The notes: generated by a model from the letters alone, not told the origin. A stretch of DNA of 64,000 bases from Auanema rhodensis (GCA_964057225.1 OZ059897.1:3348001-3412000), one strand, 5' to 3'. Shown: positions 50,310 to 63,412, counted from the stretch's first letter. Numbers and translations: made by a program.

Positions 50310-52769
50310 AGAAAATTTTCGGGAAAATTTTTGTCAAAATGTTTTTGGAAGCAATGTTGAGTGTACATGGGAACTCAACATACACTAATGCATTATTTTT
50401 CAAACGATCATAACTTATTTTTGTATAGAGCGTTTCTCAATGTAGTATGGTGCATTCGATGCGGATTTTTAAGCTGCGTCGATCTGTGTTATCCGATTTG
50501 AGTTAGCTTAAAAATGCACCGAGATATCAACTGATATATGTTCACACTTATATCCTCGATTTTCACCCTGAAGAAATGATTTTTTCGTTGAAAAAACATT
50601 GTCCATCGTCTTTGCCTTGAAAAAAGGAATCTAAAAACATCTACTTTTCGTGAAATTATTTAGAAATTTTTCGGGAAAATTTTTGTCAAAATGTTTTTGG
50701 AAGCAATGTTGAGTGTACATGGGAACTCAACATACACTAATGCATTATTTTTCAAACGATCATAACTTATTTTTGTATAGAGCGTTTCTCAATGTAGTAT
50801 GGTGCATTCGATGCGGATTTTTAAGCTGCGTCGATCTGTGTTATCAGATTTGAGTTAGCTTAAAAATGCACCGAGATATCAACTGATATATGTTCACACT
50901 TATATCCTCGATTTTCACCCTGAAGAAATGATTTTTTCGTTGAATAACATTGTCCATCATCTTCGTCTTGAGAAAAGGAATCTAAAAACATCTACTTTTT
51001 GTGAAATTATTTAGAAATTTTTCGGGAAAATTTTTGTCAAAATGTTTTTGGAAGCAATGTTGAGTGTACATGGGAACTCAACATACACTAATGCATTATT
51101 TTTCAAACGATCATAACTAATTTTTGTAAATAGCGTTTCTCGATGTAGTATAGTGCACTCGATGCGGATTTTTAAGCTGCGTTGATCTGTGTTATCAGAT
51201 TTGAGTTAACTTAAAAATGCACCGAGATATCAACTGATATAGGTTCACACGTATATCCTCGATTTTCACCCTGAAGAAATGATTTTTTCGTTGAAAAACA
51301 TTGTCCATCGTCTTCGTCATGAAAAAAGGAATCTAAAAACATCTACTTTTAGTGAAATTATTCAGAAAATTTTCGGGAAAATTTTTGTCAAAATGTTTTT
51401 GGAAGCAATGTTGAGTGTACATGGGAACTCAACATACACTAATGCATTATTTTTCAAACGATCATAACTTATTTTTGTATAGAGCGTTTCTCAATGTAGT
51501 ATGGTGCATTCGATGCGGATTTTTAAGCTGCGTCGATCTGTGTTATCCGATTTGAGCTAGCTTAAAAATGCACCGAGATATCAACTGATATATGTTCACA
51601 CTTATATCCTCGATTTTCACCCTGAAGAAATGATTTTTTGGTTGAAAAACATTGTCCATCGTCTTCGTCTTGAAAAAAGGAATCTAAAAACATCTACTTT
51701 TTGTGAAATTATTTAGAAATTTTTCAGGAAAATTTTTGTCAAAATGTTTTTGGAAGCAATGTTGAGTGTACATGGGAACTCAACATACACTAATGCATTA
51801 TTTTTCAAACGATCATAACTTATTTTTGTATAGAGCGTTTCTCAATGTAGTATGGTGCATTCGATGCGGATTTTTAAGCTGCGTCGATCTGTGTTATCCG
51901 ATTTGAGCTAGCTTAAAAATGTACCGAGATATCAACTGATATATGTTCACACTTATATCCTCGATTTTCACCCTGAAGAAATGATTTTTTGGTTGAAAAA
52001 CATTGTCCATCGTCTTTGTCTTGAAAAAAGGAATCTAAAAACATCTACTTTTTGTGAAATTATTTAGAAATTTTTCAGGAAAATTTTTGTCAAAATGTTT
52101 TTGGAAGCAATGTTGAGTGTACATGGGAACTCAGCATACACTAATGCATTATTTTTCAAACGATCATAACTAATTTTTGTATAAAGCGTTTCTTAATGTA
52201 GTATAGTGCATTCGATGCGGATTTTCAAGCTGCGTCGATCTGTGTTATCAGATTTGAGTTAGCTTAAAAATGCACCGAGATATCAACTGATATATGTTCA
52301 CACTTATATCCTCGATTTTCACCCTGAAGAAATGATTTTTTCGTTGAAAAAACATTGTCCATCGTCTTTGTCTTGAAAAAAGGAATCTAAAAACATCTAC
52401 TTTTTGTGAAATTATTTAGAAATTTTTCAGGAAAATTTTTGTCAAAATGTTTTTGGAAGCAATGTTGAGTGTACATGGGAACTCAGCATACACTAATGCA
52501 TTATTTTTCAAACGATCATAACTAATTTTTGTATAAATCGTTTCTTAATGTAGTATAGTGCATTCGATGCGGATTTTTAAGCTGCGTCGATCTGTGTTAT
52601 CAGATTTGAGTTAGCTTAAAAATGCACCGAGATATCAACTGATATATGTTCACACTTATATCCTCGATTTTCACCCTGAAGAAATAATTTTTTCGTTGAA
52701 AAAACATTGTCCATCGTCTTTGTCTTGAAAAAAGTAATCTAAAAACATCTACTTTTTGTGAAATTATTC
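50310..52769 (+). repeat. 7-mer higher-order repeat, copy 1 (2,460 bp)
   Basis: Contains the end of an A monomer, then B, E, A, D, D, B and the left part of a B (starts 50576, 50928, 51279, 51630, 51981, 52332, 52684). Markers: CTTTTCGTG (about 50,646), CTTTTAGTG (about 51,347), TTTTCAAGC (near 52,223), TATAAATCG (near 52,532) and AAAGTAATC (near 52,731). All recur 2,460 bp later. Confidence 0.9.
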
Positions 52770-55229
52770 AGAAAATTTTCGGGAAAATTTTTGTCAAAAT
52801 GTTTTTGGAAGCAATGTTGAGTGTACATGGGAACTCAACATACACTAATGCATTATTTTTCAAACGATCATAACTTATTTTTGTATAGAGCGTTTCTCAA
52901 TGTAGTATGGTGCATTCGATGCGGATTTTTAAGCTGCGTCGATCTGTGTTATCCGATTTGAGTTAGCTTAAAAATGCACCGAGATATCAACTGATATATG
53001 TTCACACTTATATCCTCGATTTTCACCCTGAAGAAATGATTTTTTCGTTGAAAAAACATTGTCCATCGTCTTTGCCTTGAAAAAAGGAATCTAAAAACAT
53101 CTACTTTTCGTGAAATTATTTAGAAATTTTTCGGGAAAATTTTTGTCAAAATGTTTTTGGAAGCAATGTTGAGTGTACATGGGAACTCAACATACACTAA
53201 TGCATTATTTTTCAAACGATCATAACTTATTTTTGTATAGAGCGTTTCTCAATGTAGTATGGTGCATTCGATGCGGATTTTTAAGCTGCGTCGATCTGTG
53301 TTATCAGATTTGAGTTAGCTTAAAAATGCACCGAGATATCAACTGATATATGTTCACACTTATATCCTCGATTTTCACCCTGAAGAAATGATTTTTTCGT
53401 TGAATAACATTGTCCATCATCTTCGTCTTGAGAAAAGGAATCTAAAAACATCTACTTTTTGTGAAATTATTTAGAAATTTTTCGGGAAAATTTTTGTCAA
53501 AATGTTTTTGGAAGCAATGTTGAGTGTACATGGGAACTCAACATACACTAATGCATTATTTTTCAAACGATCATAACTAATTTTTGTAAATAGCGTTTCT
53601 CGATGTAGTATAGTGCACTCGATGCGGATTTTTAAGCTGCGTTGATCTGTGTTATCAGATTTGAGTTAACTTAAAAATGCACCGAGATATCAACTGATAT
53701 AGGTTCACACGTATATCCTCGATTTTCACCCTGAAGAAATGATTTTTTCGTTGAAAAACATTGTCCATCGTCTTCGTCATGAAAAAAGGAATCTAAAAAC
53801 ATCTACTTTTAGTGAAATTATTCAGAAAATTTTCGGGAAAATTTTTGTCAAAATGTTTTTGGAAGCAATGTTGAGTGTACATGGGAACTCAACATACACT
53901 AATGCATTATTTTTCAAACGATCATAACTTATTTTTGTATAGAGCGTTTCTCAATGTAGTATGGTGCATTCGATGCGGATTTTTAAGCTGCGTCGATCTG
54001 TGTTATCCGATTTGAGCTAGCTTAAAAATGCACCGAGATATCAACTGATATATGTTCACACTTATATCCTCGATTTTCACCCTGAAGAAATGATTTTTTG
54101 GTTGAAAAACATTGTCCATCGTCTTCGTCTTGAAAAAAGGAATCTAAAAACATCTACTTTTTGTGAAATTATTTAGAAATTTTTCAGGAAAATTTTTGTC
54201 AAAATGTTTTTGGAAGCAATGTTGAGTGTACATGGGAACTCAACATACACTAATGCATTATTTTTCAAACGATCATAACTTATTTTTGTATAGAGCGTTT
54301 CTCAATGTAGTATGGTGCATTCGATGCGGATTTTTAAGCTGCGTCGATCTGTGTTATCCGATTTGAGCTAGCTTAAAAATGTACCGAGATATCAACTGAT
54401 ATATGTTCACACTTATATCCTCGATTTTCACCCTGAAGAAATGATTTTTTGGTTGAAAAACATTGTCCATCGTCTTTGTCTTGAAAAAAGGAATCTAAAA
54501 ACATCTACTTTTTGTGAAATTATTTAGAAATTTTTCAGGAAAATTTTTGTCAAAATGTTTTTGGAAGCAATGTTGAGTGTACATGGGAACTCAGCATACA
54601 CTAATGCATTATTTTTCAAACGATCATAACTAATTTTTGTATAAAGCGTTTCTTAATGTAGTATAGTGCATTCGATGCGGATTTTCAAGCTGCGTCGATC
54701 TGTGTTATCAGATTTGAGTTAGCTTAAAAATGCACCGAGATATCAACTGATATATGTTCACACTTATATCCTCGATTTTCACCCTGAAGAAATGATTTTT
54801 TCGTTGAAAAAACATTGTCCATCGTCTTTGTCTTGAAAAAAGGAATCTAAAAACATCTACTTTTTGTGAAATTATTTAGAAATTTTTCAGGAAAATTTTT
54901 GTCAAAATGTTTTTGGAAGCAATGTTGAGTGTACATGGGAACTCAGCATACACTAATGCATTATTTTTCAAACGATCATAACTAATTTTTGTATAAATCG
55001 TTTCTTAATGTAGTATAGTGCATTCGATGCGGATTTTTAAGCTGCGTCGATCTGTGTTATCAGATTTGAGTTAGCTTAAAAATGCACCGAGATATCAACT
55101 GATATATGTTCACACTTATATCCTCGATTTTCACCCTGAAGAAATGATTTTTTCGTTGAAAAAACATTGTCCATCGTCTTTGTCTTGAAAAAAGTAATCT
55201 AAAAACATCTACTTTTTGTGAAATTATTT
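52770..55229 (+). repeat. 7-mer higher-order repeat, copy 2 (2,460 bp)
   Basis: Nearly identical to copy 1; the only difference I noticed is AATGATT here against AATAATT at 52,683. The boundary monomer at 52,684 has the left half of the last unit monomer (AAAGTAATC) and the right half of the first (CAGAAAATTTTCGGG). The crossover therefore falls in the shared stretch around 52,740-52,770. Confidence 0.9.
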
Positions 55230-57527
55230 AGAAATTTTTCAGGAAAATTTTTGTCAAAATGTTTTTGGAAGCAATGTTGAGTGTACATGGGAACTCAGCA
55301 TACACTAATGCATTATTTTTCAAACGATCATAACTAATTTTTGTATAAAGCGTTTCTTAATGTAGTATAGTGCATTCGATGCGGATTTTTAAGCTGCGTC
55401 GATCTGTGTTATCAGATTTGAGTTAGCTTAAAAATGCACCGAGATATCAACTGATATATGTTCACACTTATATCCTCGATTTTCACCCTGAAGAAATGAT
55501 TTTTTCGTTGAAAAAACATTGTCCATCGTCTTTGCCTTGAAAAAAGGAATCTAAAAACATCTACTTTTTGTGAAATTATTTAGAAATTTTTCGGGAAAAT
55601 TTTTGTCAAAATGTTTTTGGAAGCAATGTTGAGTGTACATGGGAACTCAACATACACTAATGCATTATTTTTCAAACGATCATAACTTATTTTTGTATAG
55701 AGCGTTTCTCAATGTAGTATGGTGCATTCGATGCGGATTTTTAAGCTGCGTCGATCTGTGTTATCAGATTTGAGTTAGCTTAAAAATGCACCGAGATATC
55801 AACTGATATATGTTCACACTTATATCCTCGATTTTCACCCTGAAGAAATGATTTTTTCGTTGAATAACATTGTCCATCATCTTCGTCTTGAGAAAAGGAA
55901 TCTAAAAACATCTACTTTTTGTGAAATTATTTAGAAATTTTTCGGGAAAATTTTTATCAAAATGTTTTTGGAAGCAATGTTGAGTGTACATGGGAACTCA
56001 ACATACACTAATGCATTATTTTTCAAACGATCATAACTAATTTTTGTAAATAGCGTTTCTCGATGTAGTATAGTGCACTCGATGCGGATTTTTAAGCTGC
56101 GTTGATCTGTGTTATCAGATTTGAGTTAACTTAAAAATGCACCGAGATATCAACTGATATAGGTTCACACGTATATCCTCGATTTTCACCCTGAAGAAAT
56201 GATTTTTTCGTTGAAAAACATTGTCCATCGTCTTCGTCATGAAAAAAGGAATCTAAAAACATCTACTTTTTGTGAAATTATTCAGAAAATTTTCGGGAAA
56301 ATTTTTGTCAAAATGTTTTTGGAAGCAATGTTGAGTGTACATGGGAACTCAACATACACTAATGCATTATTTTTCAAACGATCATAACTTATTTTTGTAT
56401 AGAGCGTTTCTCAATGTAGTATGGTGCATTCGATGCGGATTTTTAAGCTGCGTCGATCTGTGTTATCCGATTTGAGCTTGCTTAAAAATGCACCGAGATA
56501 TCAACTGATATATGTTCACACTTATATCCTCGATTTTCACCCTGAAGAAATGATTTTTCGGTTGAAAAACATTGTCCATCGTCTTCGTCTTGAAAAAAGG
56601 AATCTAAAAACATCTACTTTTTGTGAAATTATTTAGAAATTTTTCAGGAAAATTTTTGTCAAAATGTTTTTGGAAGCAATGTTGAGTGTACATGGGAACT
56701 CAACATACACTAATGCATTATTTTTCAAACGATCATAACTTATTTTTGTATAGAGCGTTTCTCAATGTAGTATGGTGCATTCGATGCGGATTTTTAAGCT
56801 GCGTCGATCTGTGTTATCCGATTTGAGCTAGCTTAAAAATGTACCGAGATATCAACTGATATATGTTCACACTTATATCCTCGATTTTCACCCTGAAGAA
56901 ATGATTTTTTGGTTGAAAAACATTGTCCATCGTCTTTGTCTTGAAAAAAGGAATCTAAAAACATCTACTTTTTGTGAAATTATTTAGAAATTTTTCAGGA
57001 AAATTTTTGTCAAAATGTTTTTGGAAGCAATGTTGAGTGTACATGGGAACTCAGCATACACTAATGCATTATTTTTCAAACGATCATAACTAATTTTTGT
57101 ATAAAGCGTTTCTTAATGTAGTATAGTGCATTCGATGCGGATTTTTAAGCTGCGTCGATCTGTGTTATCAGATTTGAGTTAGCTTAAAAATGCACCGAGA
57201 TATCAACTGATATATGTTCACACTTATATCCTCGATTTTCACGCTGAAGAAATGATTTTTTCGTTGAAAAAACATTGTCCATCGTCTTTGCCTTGAAAAA
57301 AGGAATCTAAAAACATCTACTTTTTGTGAAATTATTTAGAAATTTTTCGGGAAAATTTTTGTCAAAATGTTTTTGGAAGCAATGTTGAGTGTACATGGGA
57401 ACTCAACATACACTAATGCATTATTTTTCAAACGATCATAACTTATTTTTGTATAGAGCGTTTCTCAATGTAGTATGGTGCATTCGATGCGGATTTTTAA
57501 GCTGCGTCGATCTGTGTTATCAGATTT
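55230..57527 (+). repeat. 7-mer continuation, partial third copy
   Basis: From E at 55,848 the order E-A-D-D again matches the sequence 2,460 bp upstream, including CACACGTATATCC. Differences are more frequent than between copies 1 and 2: CTTTTTGTG in place of CTTTTAGTG, GAGCTTGCTT near 56,473, CGGTTG near 56,559 and TTTTTATCAAAATG near 55,951. This is the older member of the series. CACGCTGAAG first appears at 57,241. Confidence 0.82.
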
Positions 57528-57560
57528 GCTCTAGCTTAAAAAAGCACCGAGATATCAACT

Positions 57561-57582
57561 GATATAAGTTCACACTTATATC
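57561..57582. other. Perfect 9-bp-arm hairpin, subtype F copy 1
   Basis: GATATAAGT, loop TCAC, ACTTATATC. The arms are exactly complementary; the usual monomer has one mismatch at consensus 316. Confidence 0.85.
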
Positions 57583-58614
57583 CTCGATTTTCACCCTGAA
57601 GAATTATTTTTTTCGTTGAATAACATTGTCCATCGTCTTCGCCTTGAAAAAAGGAATCTAAAAACATCTACTTTTTGTGAAATTATTTAGAAATTTTTCA
57701 GGAAAATTTTTGTCAAAATGTTTTTGGAAGCAATGTTGAGTGTACATGGGAACTCAACATACACTAATGCATTATTTTTCAAACGATCATAACTTATTTT
57801 TGTATAGAGCGTTTCTCAATGTAGTATGGTGCATTCGATGCGGATTTTTAAGCTGCGTCGATCTGTGTTATCCGATTTGAGCTAGCTTAAAAATGTACCG
57901 AGATATCAACTGATATATGTTCACACTTATATCCTCGATTTTCACCCTGAAGAAATGATTTTTTGGTTGAAAAACATTGTCCATCGTCTTTGTCTTGAAA
58001 AAAGGAATCTAAAAACATCTACTTTTTGTGAAATTGTTTAGAAATTTTTCAGGAAAATTTTTGTCAAAATGTTTTTGGAAGCAATGTTGAGTGTACATGG
58101 GAACTCAGCATACACTAATGCATTATTTTTCAAACGATAATAACTAATTTTTGTATAGAGCGTTTCTTAATGTAGTATAGTGCATTCGATGCGGATTTTT
58201 AAGCTGCGTCGATCTGTGTTATCAGATTTGAGTTAGCTTAAAAATGCACCGAGATATCAACTGATATATGTTCACACTTATATCCTCGATTTTCACGCTG
58301 AAGAAATGATTTTTTCGTTGAAAAAACATTGTCCATCGTCTTTGCCTTGAAAAAAGAAATCTAAAAACATCTACTTTTTGTGAAATTATTTAGAAATTTT
58401 TCGGGAAAATTTTTGTCAAAATGTTTTTGGAAGCAATGTTGAGTGTACATGGGAACTCAACATACACTAATGCATTATTTTTCAAACGATCATAACTTAT
58501 TTTTGTATAGAGCGTTTCTCAATGTAGTATAGTGCATTCGATGCGGATTTTTAAGCTGCGTCGATCTGTGTTATCAGATTTGCTCTAGCTTAAAAAAGCA
58601 CCGAGATATCAACT

Positions 58615-58636
58615 GATATAAGTTCACACTTATATC
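58615..58636. other. Perfect 9-bp-arm hairpin, subtype F copy 2
   Basis: Same arms and loop as at 57,561, 1,054 bp on, again downstream of CTCTAGC and AAAAAAGCACC and upstream of GAATTATTT. Confidence 0.85.
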
Positions 58637-59008
58637 CTCGATTTTCACCCTGAAGAATTATTTTTTTCGTTGAATAACATTGTCCATCGTCTTCGCCTTG
58701 AAAGAAGGAATCTAAAAACATCTACTTTTTGTGAAATTATTTAGAAATTTTTCGGGAAAATTTTTGTCAAAATGTTTTTGGAAGCAATGTTGAGTGTACA
58801 TGGGAACTCAACATACACTAATGCATTATTTTTCAAACGATCATAACTTATTTTTGTATAGAGCGTTTCTCAATGTAGTATAGTGCATTCGATGCGGATT
58901 TTTCAGCTGCGTCGATCTGTGTTATCCGATTTGAGCTAGCTTGAAAATGTACCGAGATATCAACTGATATATGTTCACACTTATATCCTCGATTTTCACC
59001 CTGAAGAA

Positions 59009-59311
59009 TTTATTTTTTCGTTGAATAACATTGTCCATCGTCTTCGCCTTGAAAGAAGGAATCTAAAAACATCTACTTTTTGTGAAATTGTTTAGAAATT
59101 TTTCGGGAAAATTTTTGTCAAAATGTTTTTGGAAGCAATGTTGAGTGTACATGGGAACTCAGCATACACTAATGCATTATTTTTCAAACGATAATAACTA
59201 ATTTTTGTATAGAGCGTTTCTTAATGTAGTAAAGTGCATTCGATGCGGATTTTTAAGAGATATCAACTGATATATGTTCACACTTATATCCTCGATTTTC
59301 ACGCTGAAGAA
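59009..59311 (+). repeat. Short monomer 7 (303 bp, same deletion)
   Basis: Junction at 59,257/59,258 on a C-type copy with GAAATTGTTTAG, AACTCAGCAT and TAAAG. It is followed by a monomer with CACGCTGAAG and the normal CGTTG. Confidence 0.95.
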
Positions 59312-59620
59312 ATGATTTTTTCGTTGAAAAAACATTGTCCATCGTCTTTGCCTTGAAAAAAGGAATCTAAAAACATCTACTTTTTGTGAAATTATTTAGA
59401 AATTTTTCGGGAAAATTTTTGTCAAAATGTTTTTGGAAGCAATGTTGAGTGTACATGGGAACTCAACATACACTAATGCATTATTTTTCAAACGATCATA
59501 ACTTATTTTTGTATAGAGCGTTTCTCAATGTAGTATAGTGCATTCGATGCGAATTTTTAAGCTGCGTCGATCTGTGTTATCAGATTTGCTCTAGCTTAAA
59601 AAAGCACCGAGATATCAACT

Positions 59621-59642
59621 GATATAAGTTCACACTTATATC
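59621..59642. other. Perfect 9-bp-arm hairpin, subtype F copy 3
   Basis: Same arms and loop, 1,006 bp after copy 2; the shorter spacing reflects the intervening 303-bp monomer. Confidence 0.85.
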
Positions 59643-60014
59643 CTCGATTTTCACCCTGAAGAATTATTTTTTTCGTTGAATAACATTGTCCATCGTCTTC
59701 GCCTTGAAAGAAGGAATCTAAAAACATCTACTTTTTGTGAAATTATTTAGAAATTTTTCGGGAAAATTTTTGTCAAAATGTTTTTGGAAGCAATGTTGAG
59801 TGTACATGGGAACTCAACATACACTAATGCATTATTTTTCAAACGATCATAACTTATTTTTGTATAGAGCGTTTCTCAATGTAGTATAGTGCATTCGATG
59901 CGGATTTTTCAGCTGCGTCGATCTGTGTTATCCGATTTGAGCTAGCTTGAAAATGTACCGAGATATCAACTGATATATGTTCACACTTATATCCTCGATT
60001 TTCACCCTGAAGAA

Positions 60015-60317
60015 TTTATTTTTTCGTTGAATAACATTGTCCATCGTCTTCGCCTTGAAAGAAGGAATCTAAAAACATCTACTTTTTGTGAAATTGTTTA
60101 GAAATTTTTCGGGAAAATTTTTGTCAAAATGTTTTTGGAAGCAATGTTGAGTGTACATGGGAACTCAGCATACACTAATGCATTATTTTTCAAACGATAA
60201 TAACTAATTTTTGTATAGAGCGTTTCTTAATGTAGTAAAGTGCATTCGATGCGGATTTTTAAGAGATATCAACTGATATATGTTCACACTTATATCCTCG
60301 ATTTTCACCCTGAAGAA
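60015..60317 (+). repeat. Short monomer 8 (303 bp, same deletion)
   Basis: Junction at 60,263/60,264. The body matches short monomer 7, but the next monomer has CACCCTGAAG and CGATG, as after short monomers 1 and 2. The sequence to the right of the deletion therefore switches between short copies of the same body type. Confidence 0.95.
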
Positions 60318-61681
60318 ATGATTTTTTCGATGAAAAAACATTGTCCATCGTCTTTGCCTTGAAAAAAGGAATCTAAAAACATCTACTTTTTGTGAAATTA
60401 TTCAGAAATTTTTCGGGAAAATTTTTGTCAAAATGTTTTTGGAAGCAATGTTGAGTGTACATGGGAACTCAACATACACTAATGCATTATTTTTCAAACG
60501 ATCATAACTTATTTTTGTATAGAGCGTTTCTCAATGTAGCAAAGTGCATTCGATGCGGATTTTTAAGCTGCGTCGATCTGTGTTATCCGATTTGAGCTAG
60601 CTTGAAAATGTACCGAGATATCAACTGATATATGTTCACACTTATATCCTCGATTTTCACCCTGAAGAATTTATTTTTTCGTTGAATAACATTGTCCATC
60701 GTCTTCTCCTTGAAAGAAGGAATCTAAAAACATCTACTTTTTGTGAAATTATTTAGAAATTTTTCGGGAAAATTTTTGTCAAAATGTTTTTGGAAGCAAT
60801 GTTGAGTGTACATGGGAACTCAGCATACACTAATGCATTATTTTTCAAACGATAATAACTAATTTTTGTATAGAGCGTTCCTTAATGTAGTAAAGTGCAT
60901 TCGATGCGGATTTTTAAGTTGCGTTGATCTTTGTTATCAGATTTGAGTTAGCTTAAAAATGCACCGAGATATCAACTGATATATGTTCACACTTATATCC
61001 TCGATTTTCACCCTGAAGAAATGATTTTTTCGTTGAAAAAACATTGTCCATCGTCTTTGCCTTGAAAAAAGGAATCTAAAAACATCTACTTTTTGTGAAA
61101 TTATTTAGAAATTTTTCGGGAAAATTTTTGTCAAAATGTTTTTGGAAGCAATGTTGAGTGTACATGGGAACTCAACATACACTAATGCATTATTTTTCAA
61201 ACGATCATAACTTATTTTTGTATAGAGCGTTTCTCAATGTAGTATAGTGCATTCGATGCGGATTTTTAAGCTGCGTCGATCTGTGTTATCAGATTTGCTC
61301 TAGCTTAAAAAAGCACCGAGATATCAACTGATATATGTTCACACTTATATCCTCGATTTTCACGCTGAAGAAATGATTTTTTCGTTGAAAAAACATTGTC
61401 CATCGTCTTTGCCTTGAAAAAAGGAATCTAAAAACATCTACTTTTTGTGAAATTATTTAGAAATTTTTCGGGAAAATTTTTGTCAAAATGTTTTTGGAAG
61501 CAATGTTGAGTGTACATGGGAACTCAACATACACTAATGCATTATTTTTCAAACGATCATAACTTATTTTTGTATAGAGCGTTTCTCAATGTAGTATAGT
61601 GCATTCGATGCGGATTTTTAAGCTGCGTCGATCTGTGTTATCAGATTTGCTCTAGCTTAAAAAAGCACCGAGATATCAACT

Positions 61682-61703
61682 GATATAAGTTCACACTTAT
61701 ATC
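61682..61703. other. Perfect 9-bp-arm hairpin, subtype F copy 4
   Basis: Same arms and loop, 2,061 bp after copy 3. The neighbouring CTCTAGC copy at 61,297 lacks the perfect arms. Confidence 0.85.
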
Positions 61704-62075
61704 CTCGATTTTCACCCTGAAGAATTATTTTTTTCGTTGAATAACATTGTCCATCGTCTTCGCCTTGAAAGAAGGAATCTAAAAACATCTACTTTTTGTG
61801 AAATTATTTAGAAATTTTTCGGGAAAATTTTTGTCAAAATGTTTTTGGAAGCAATGTTGAGTGTACATGGGAACTCAACATACACTAATGCATTATTTTT
61901 CAAACGATCATAACTTATTTTTGTATAGAGCGTTTCTCAATGTAGTATAGTGCATTCGATGCGGATTTTTCAGCTGCGTCGATCTGTGTTATCCGATTTG
62001 AGCTAGCTTGAAAATGTACCGAGATATCAACTGATATATGTTCACACTTATATCCTCGATTTTCACCCTGAAGAA

Positions 62076-62378
62076 TTTATTTTTTCGTTGAATAACATTG
62101 TCCATCGTCTTCGCCTTGAAAGAAGGAATCTAAAAACATCTACTTTTTGTGAAATTGTTTAGAAATTTTTCGGGAAAATTTTTGTCAAAATGTTTTTGGA
62201 AGCAATGTTGAGTGTACATGGGAACTCAGCATACACTAATGCATTATTTTTCAAACGATAATAACTAATTTTTGTATAGAGCGTTTCTTAATGTAGTAAA
62301 GTGCATTCGATGCGGATTTTTAAGAGATATCAACTGATATATGTTCACACTTATATCCTCGATTTTCACCCTGAAGAA
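62076..62378 (+). repeat. Short monomer 9 (303 bp, same deletion)
   Basis: Junction at 62,324/62,325. It is the counterpart of short monomer 8, 2,061 bp downstream, and is likewise followed by CGATG. Confidence 0.95.
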
Positions 62379-63390
62379 ATGATTTTTTCGATGAAAAAAC
62401 ATTGTCCATCGTCTTTGCCTTGAAAAAAGGAATCTAAAAACATCTACTTTTTGTGAAATTATTCAGAAATTTTTCGGGAAAATTTTTGTCAAAATGTTTT
62501 TGGAAGCAATGTTGAGTGTACATGGGAACTCAACATACACTAATGCATTATTTTTCAAACGATCATAACTTATTTTTGTATAGAGCGTTTCTCAATGTAG
62601 CAAAGTGCATTCGATGCGGATTTTTAAGCTGCGTCGATCTGTGTTATCCGATTTGAGCTAGCTTGAAAATGTACCGAGATATCAACTGATATATGTTCAC
62701 ACTTATATCCTCGATTTTCACCCTGAAGAATTTATTTTTTCGTTGAATAACATTGTCCATCGTCTTCTCCTTGAAAGAAGGAATCTAAAAACATCTACTT
62801 TTTGTGAAATTATTTAGAAATTTTTCGGGAAAATTTTTGTCAAAATGTTTTTGGAAGCAATGTTGAGTGTACATGGGAACTCAGCATACACTAATGCATT
62901 ATTTTTCAAACGATAATAACTAATTTTTGTATAGAGCGTTCCTTAATGTAGTAAAGTGCATTCGATGCGGATTTTTAAGTTGCGTTGATCTTTGTTATCA
63001 GATTTGAGTTAGCTTAAAAATGCACCGAGATATCAACTGATATATGTTCACACTTATATCCTCGATTTTCACCCTGAAGAAATGATTTTTTCGTTGAAAA
63101 AACATTGTCCATCGTCTTTGCCTTGAAAAAAGGAATCTAAAAACATCTACTTTTTGTGAAATTATTTAGAAATTTTTCGGGAAAATTTTTGTCAAAATGT
63201 TTTTGGAAGCAATGTTGAGTGTACATGGGAACTCAACATACACTAATGCATTATTTTTCAAACGATCATAACTTATTTTTGTATAGAGCGTTTCTCAATG
63301 TAGTATAGTGCATTCGATGCGGATTTTTAAGCTGCGTCGATCTGTGTTATCAGATTTGCTCTAGCTTAAAAAAGCACCGAGATATCAACT

Positions 63391-63412
63391 GATATAAGTT
63401 CACACTTATATC
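63391..63412. other. Perfect 9-bp-arm hairpin, subtype F copy 5
   Basis: Same arms and loop, 1,709 bp after copy 4; the last one in the window. Confidence 0.85.

Larger units (their letters stand above)
57528..59663 (+). repeat. First F-bearing zone
   Basis: Copies with TTTGCTCTAGC, AAAAAAGCACC, GATATAAGT and GAATTATTT (subtype F) appear at 57,528 and 58,582, spaced 1,054 bp. Between them are D and B copies, the B with CACGCTGAAG near 58,293. A short deletion monomer follows at 59,009, then a B. TTTCAGCTGCG (with a PvuII site) marks the monomer after F. Confidence 0.82.
59664..61724 (+). repeat. 6-mer F-C(del)-B'-C-B-B (2,061 bp)
   Basis: Starts at 59664, 60015 (short), 60318, 60669, 61021 and 61373. 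Its first two monomers also repeat the F-C(del) order found 1,006 bp earlier. Markers shared with the next unit at 2,061 bp are TAGCAAAGTGC (near 60,538), CTTCTCCTTG (near 60,704), GCGTTCC (near 60,877) and AAGTTGCGTTGATC (60,916). The 61,297 copy has the F-type CTCTAGC but not GATATAAGT, so it is a hybrid. Confidence 0.85.

Noticed and set aside
259-56636. Recurring 61-71 codon open frames beginning at the monomer ATG on the + strand
   Set aside because: They exist only in copies with five As and without the in-frame TAG at 86-88. Most monomers are frame-shifted or stopped, the start is lost in types C and F, and substitutions do not favour silent changes. They are by-products of the repeat.
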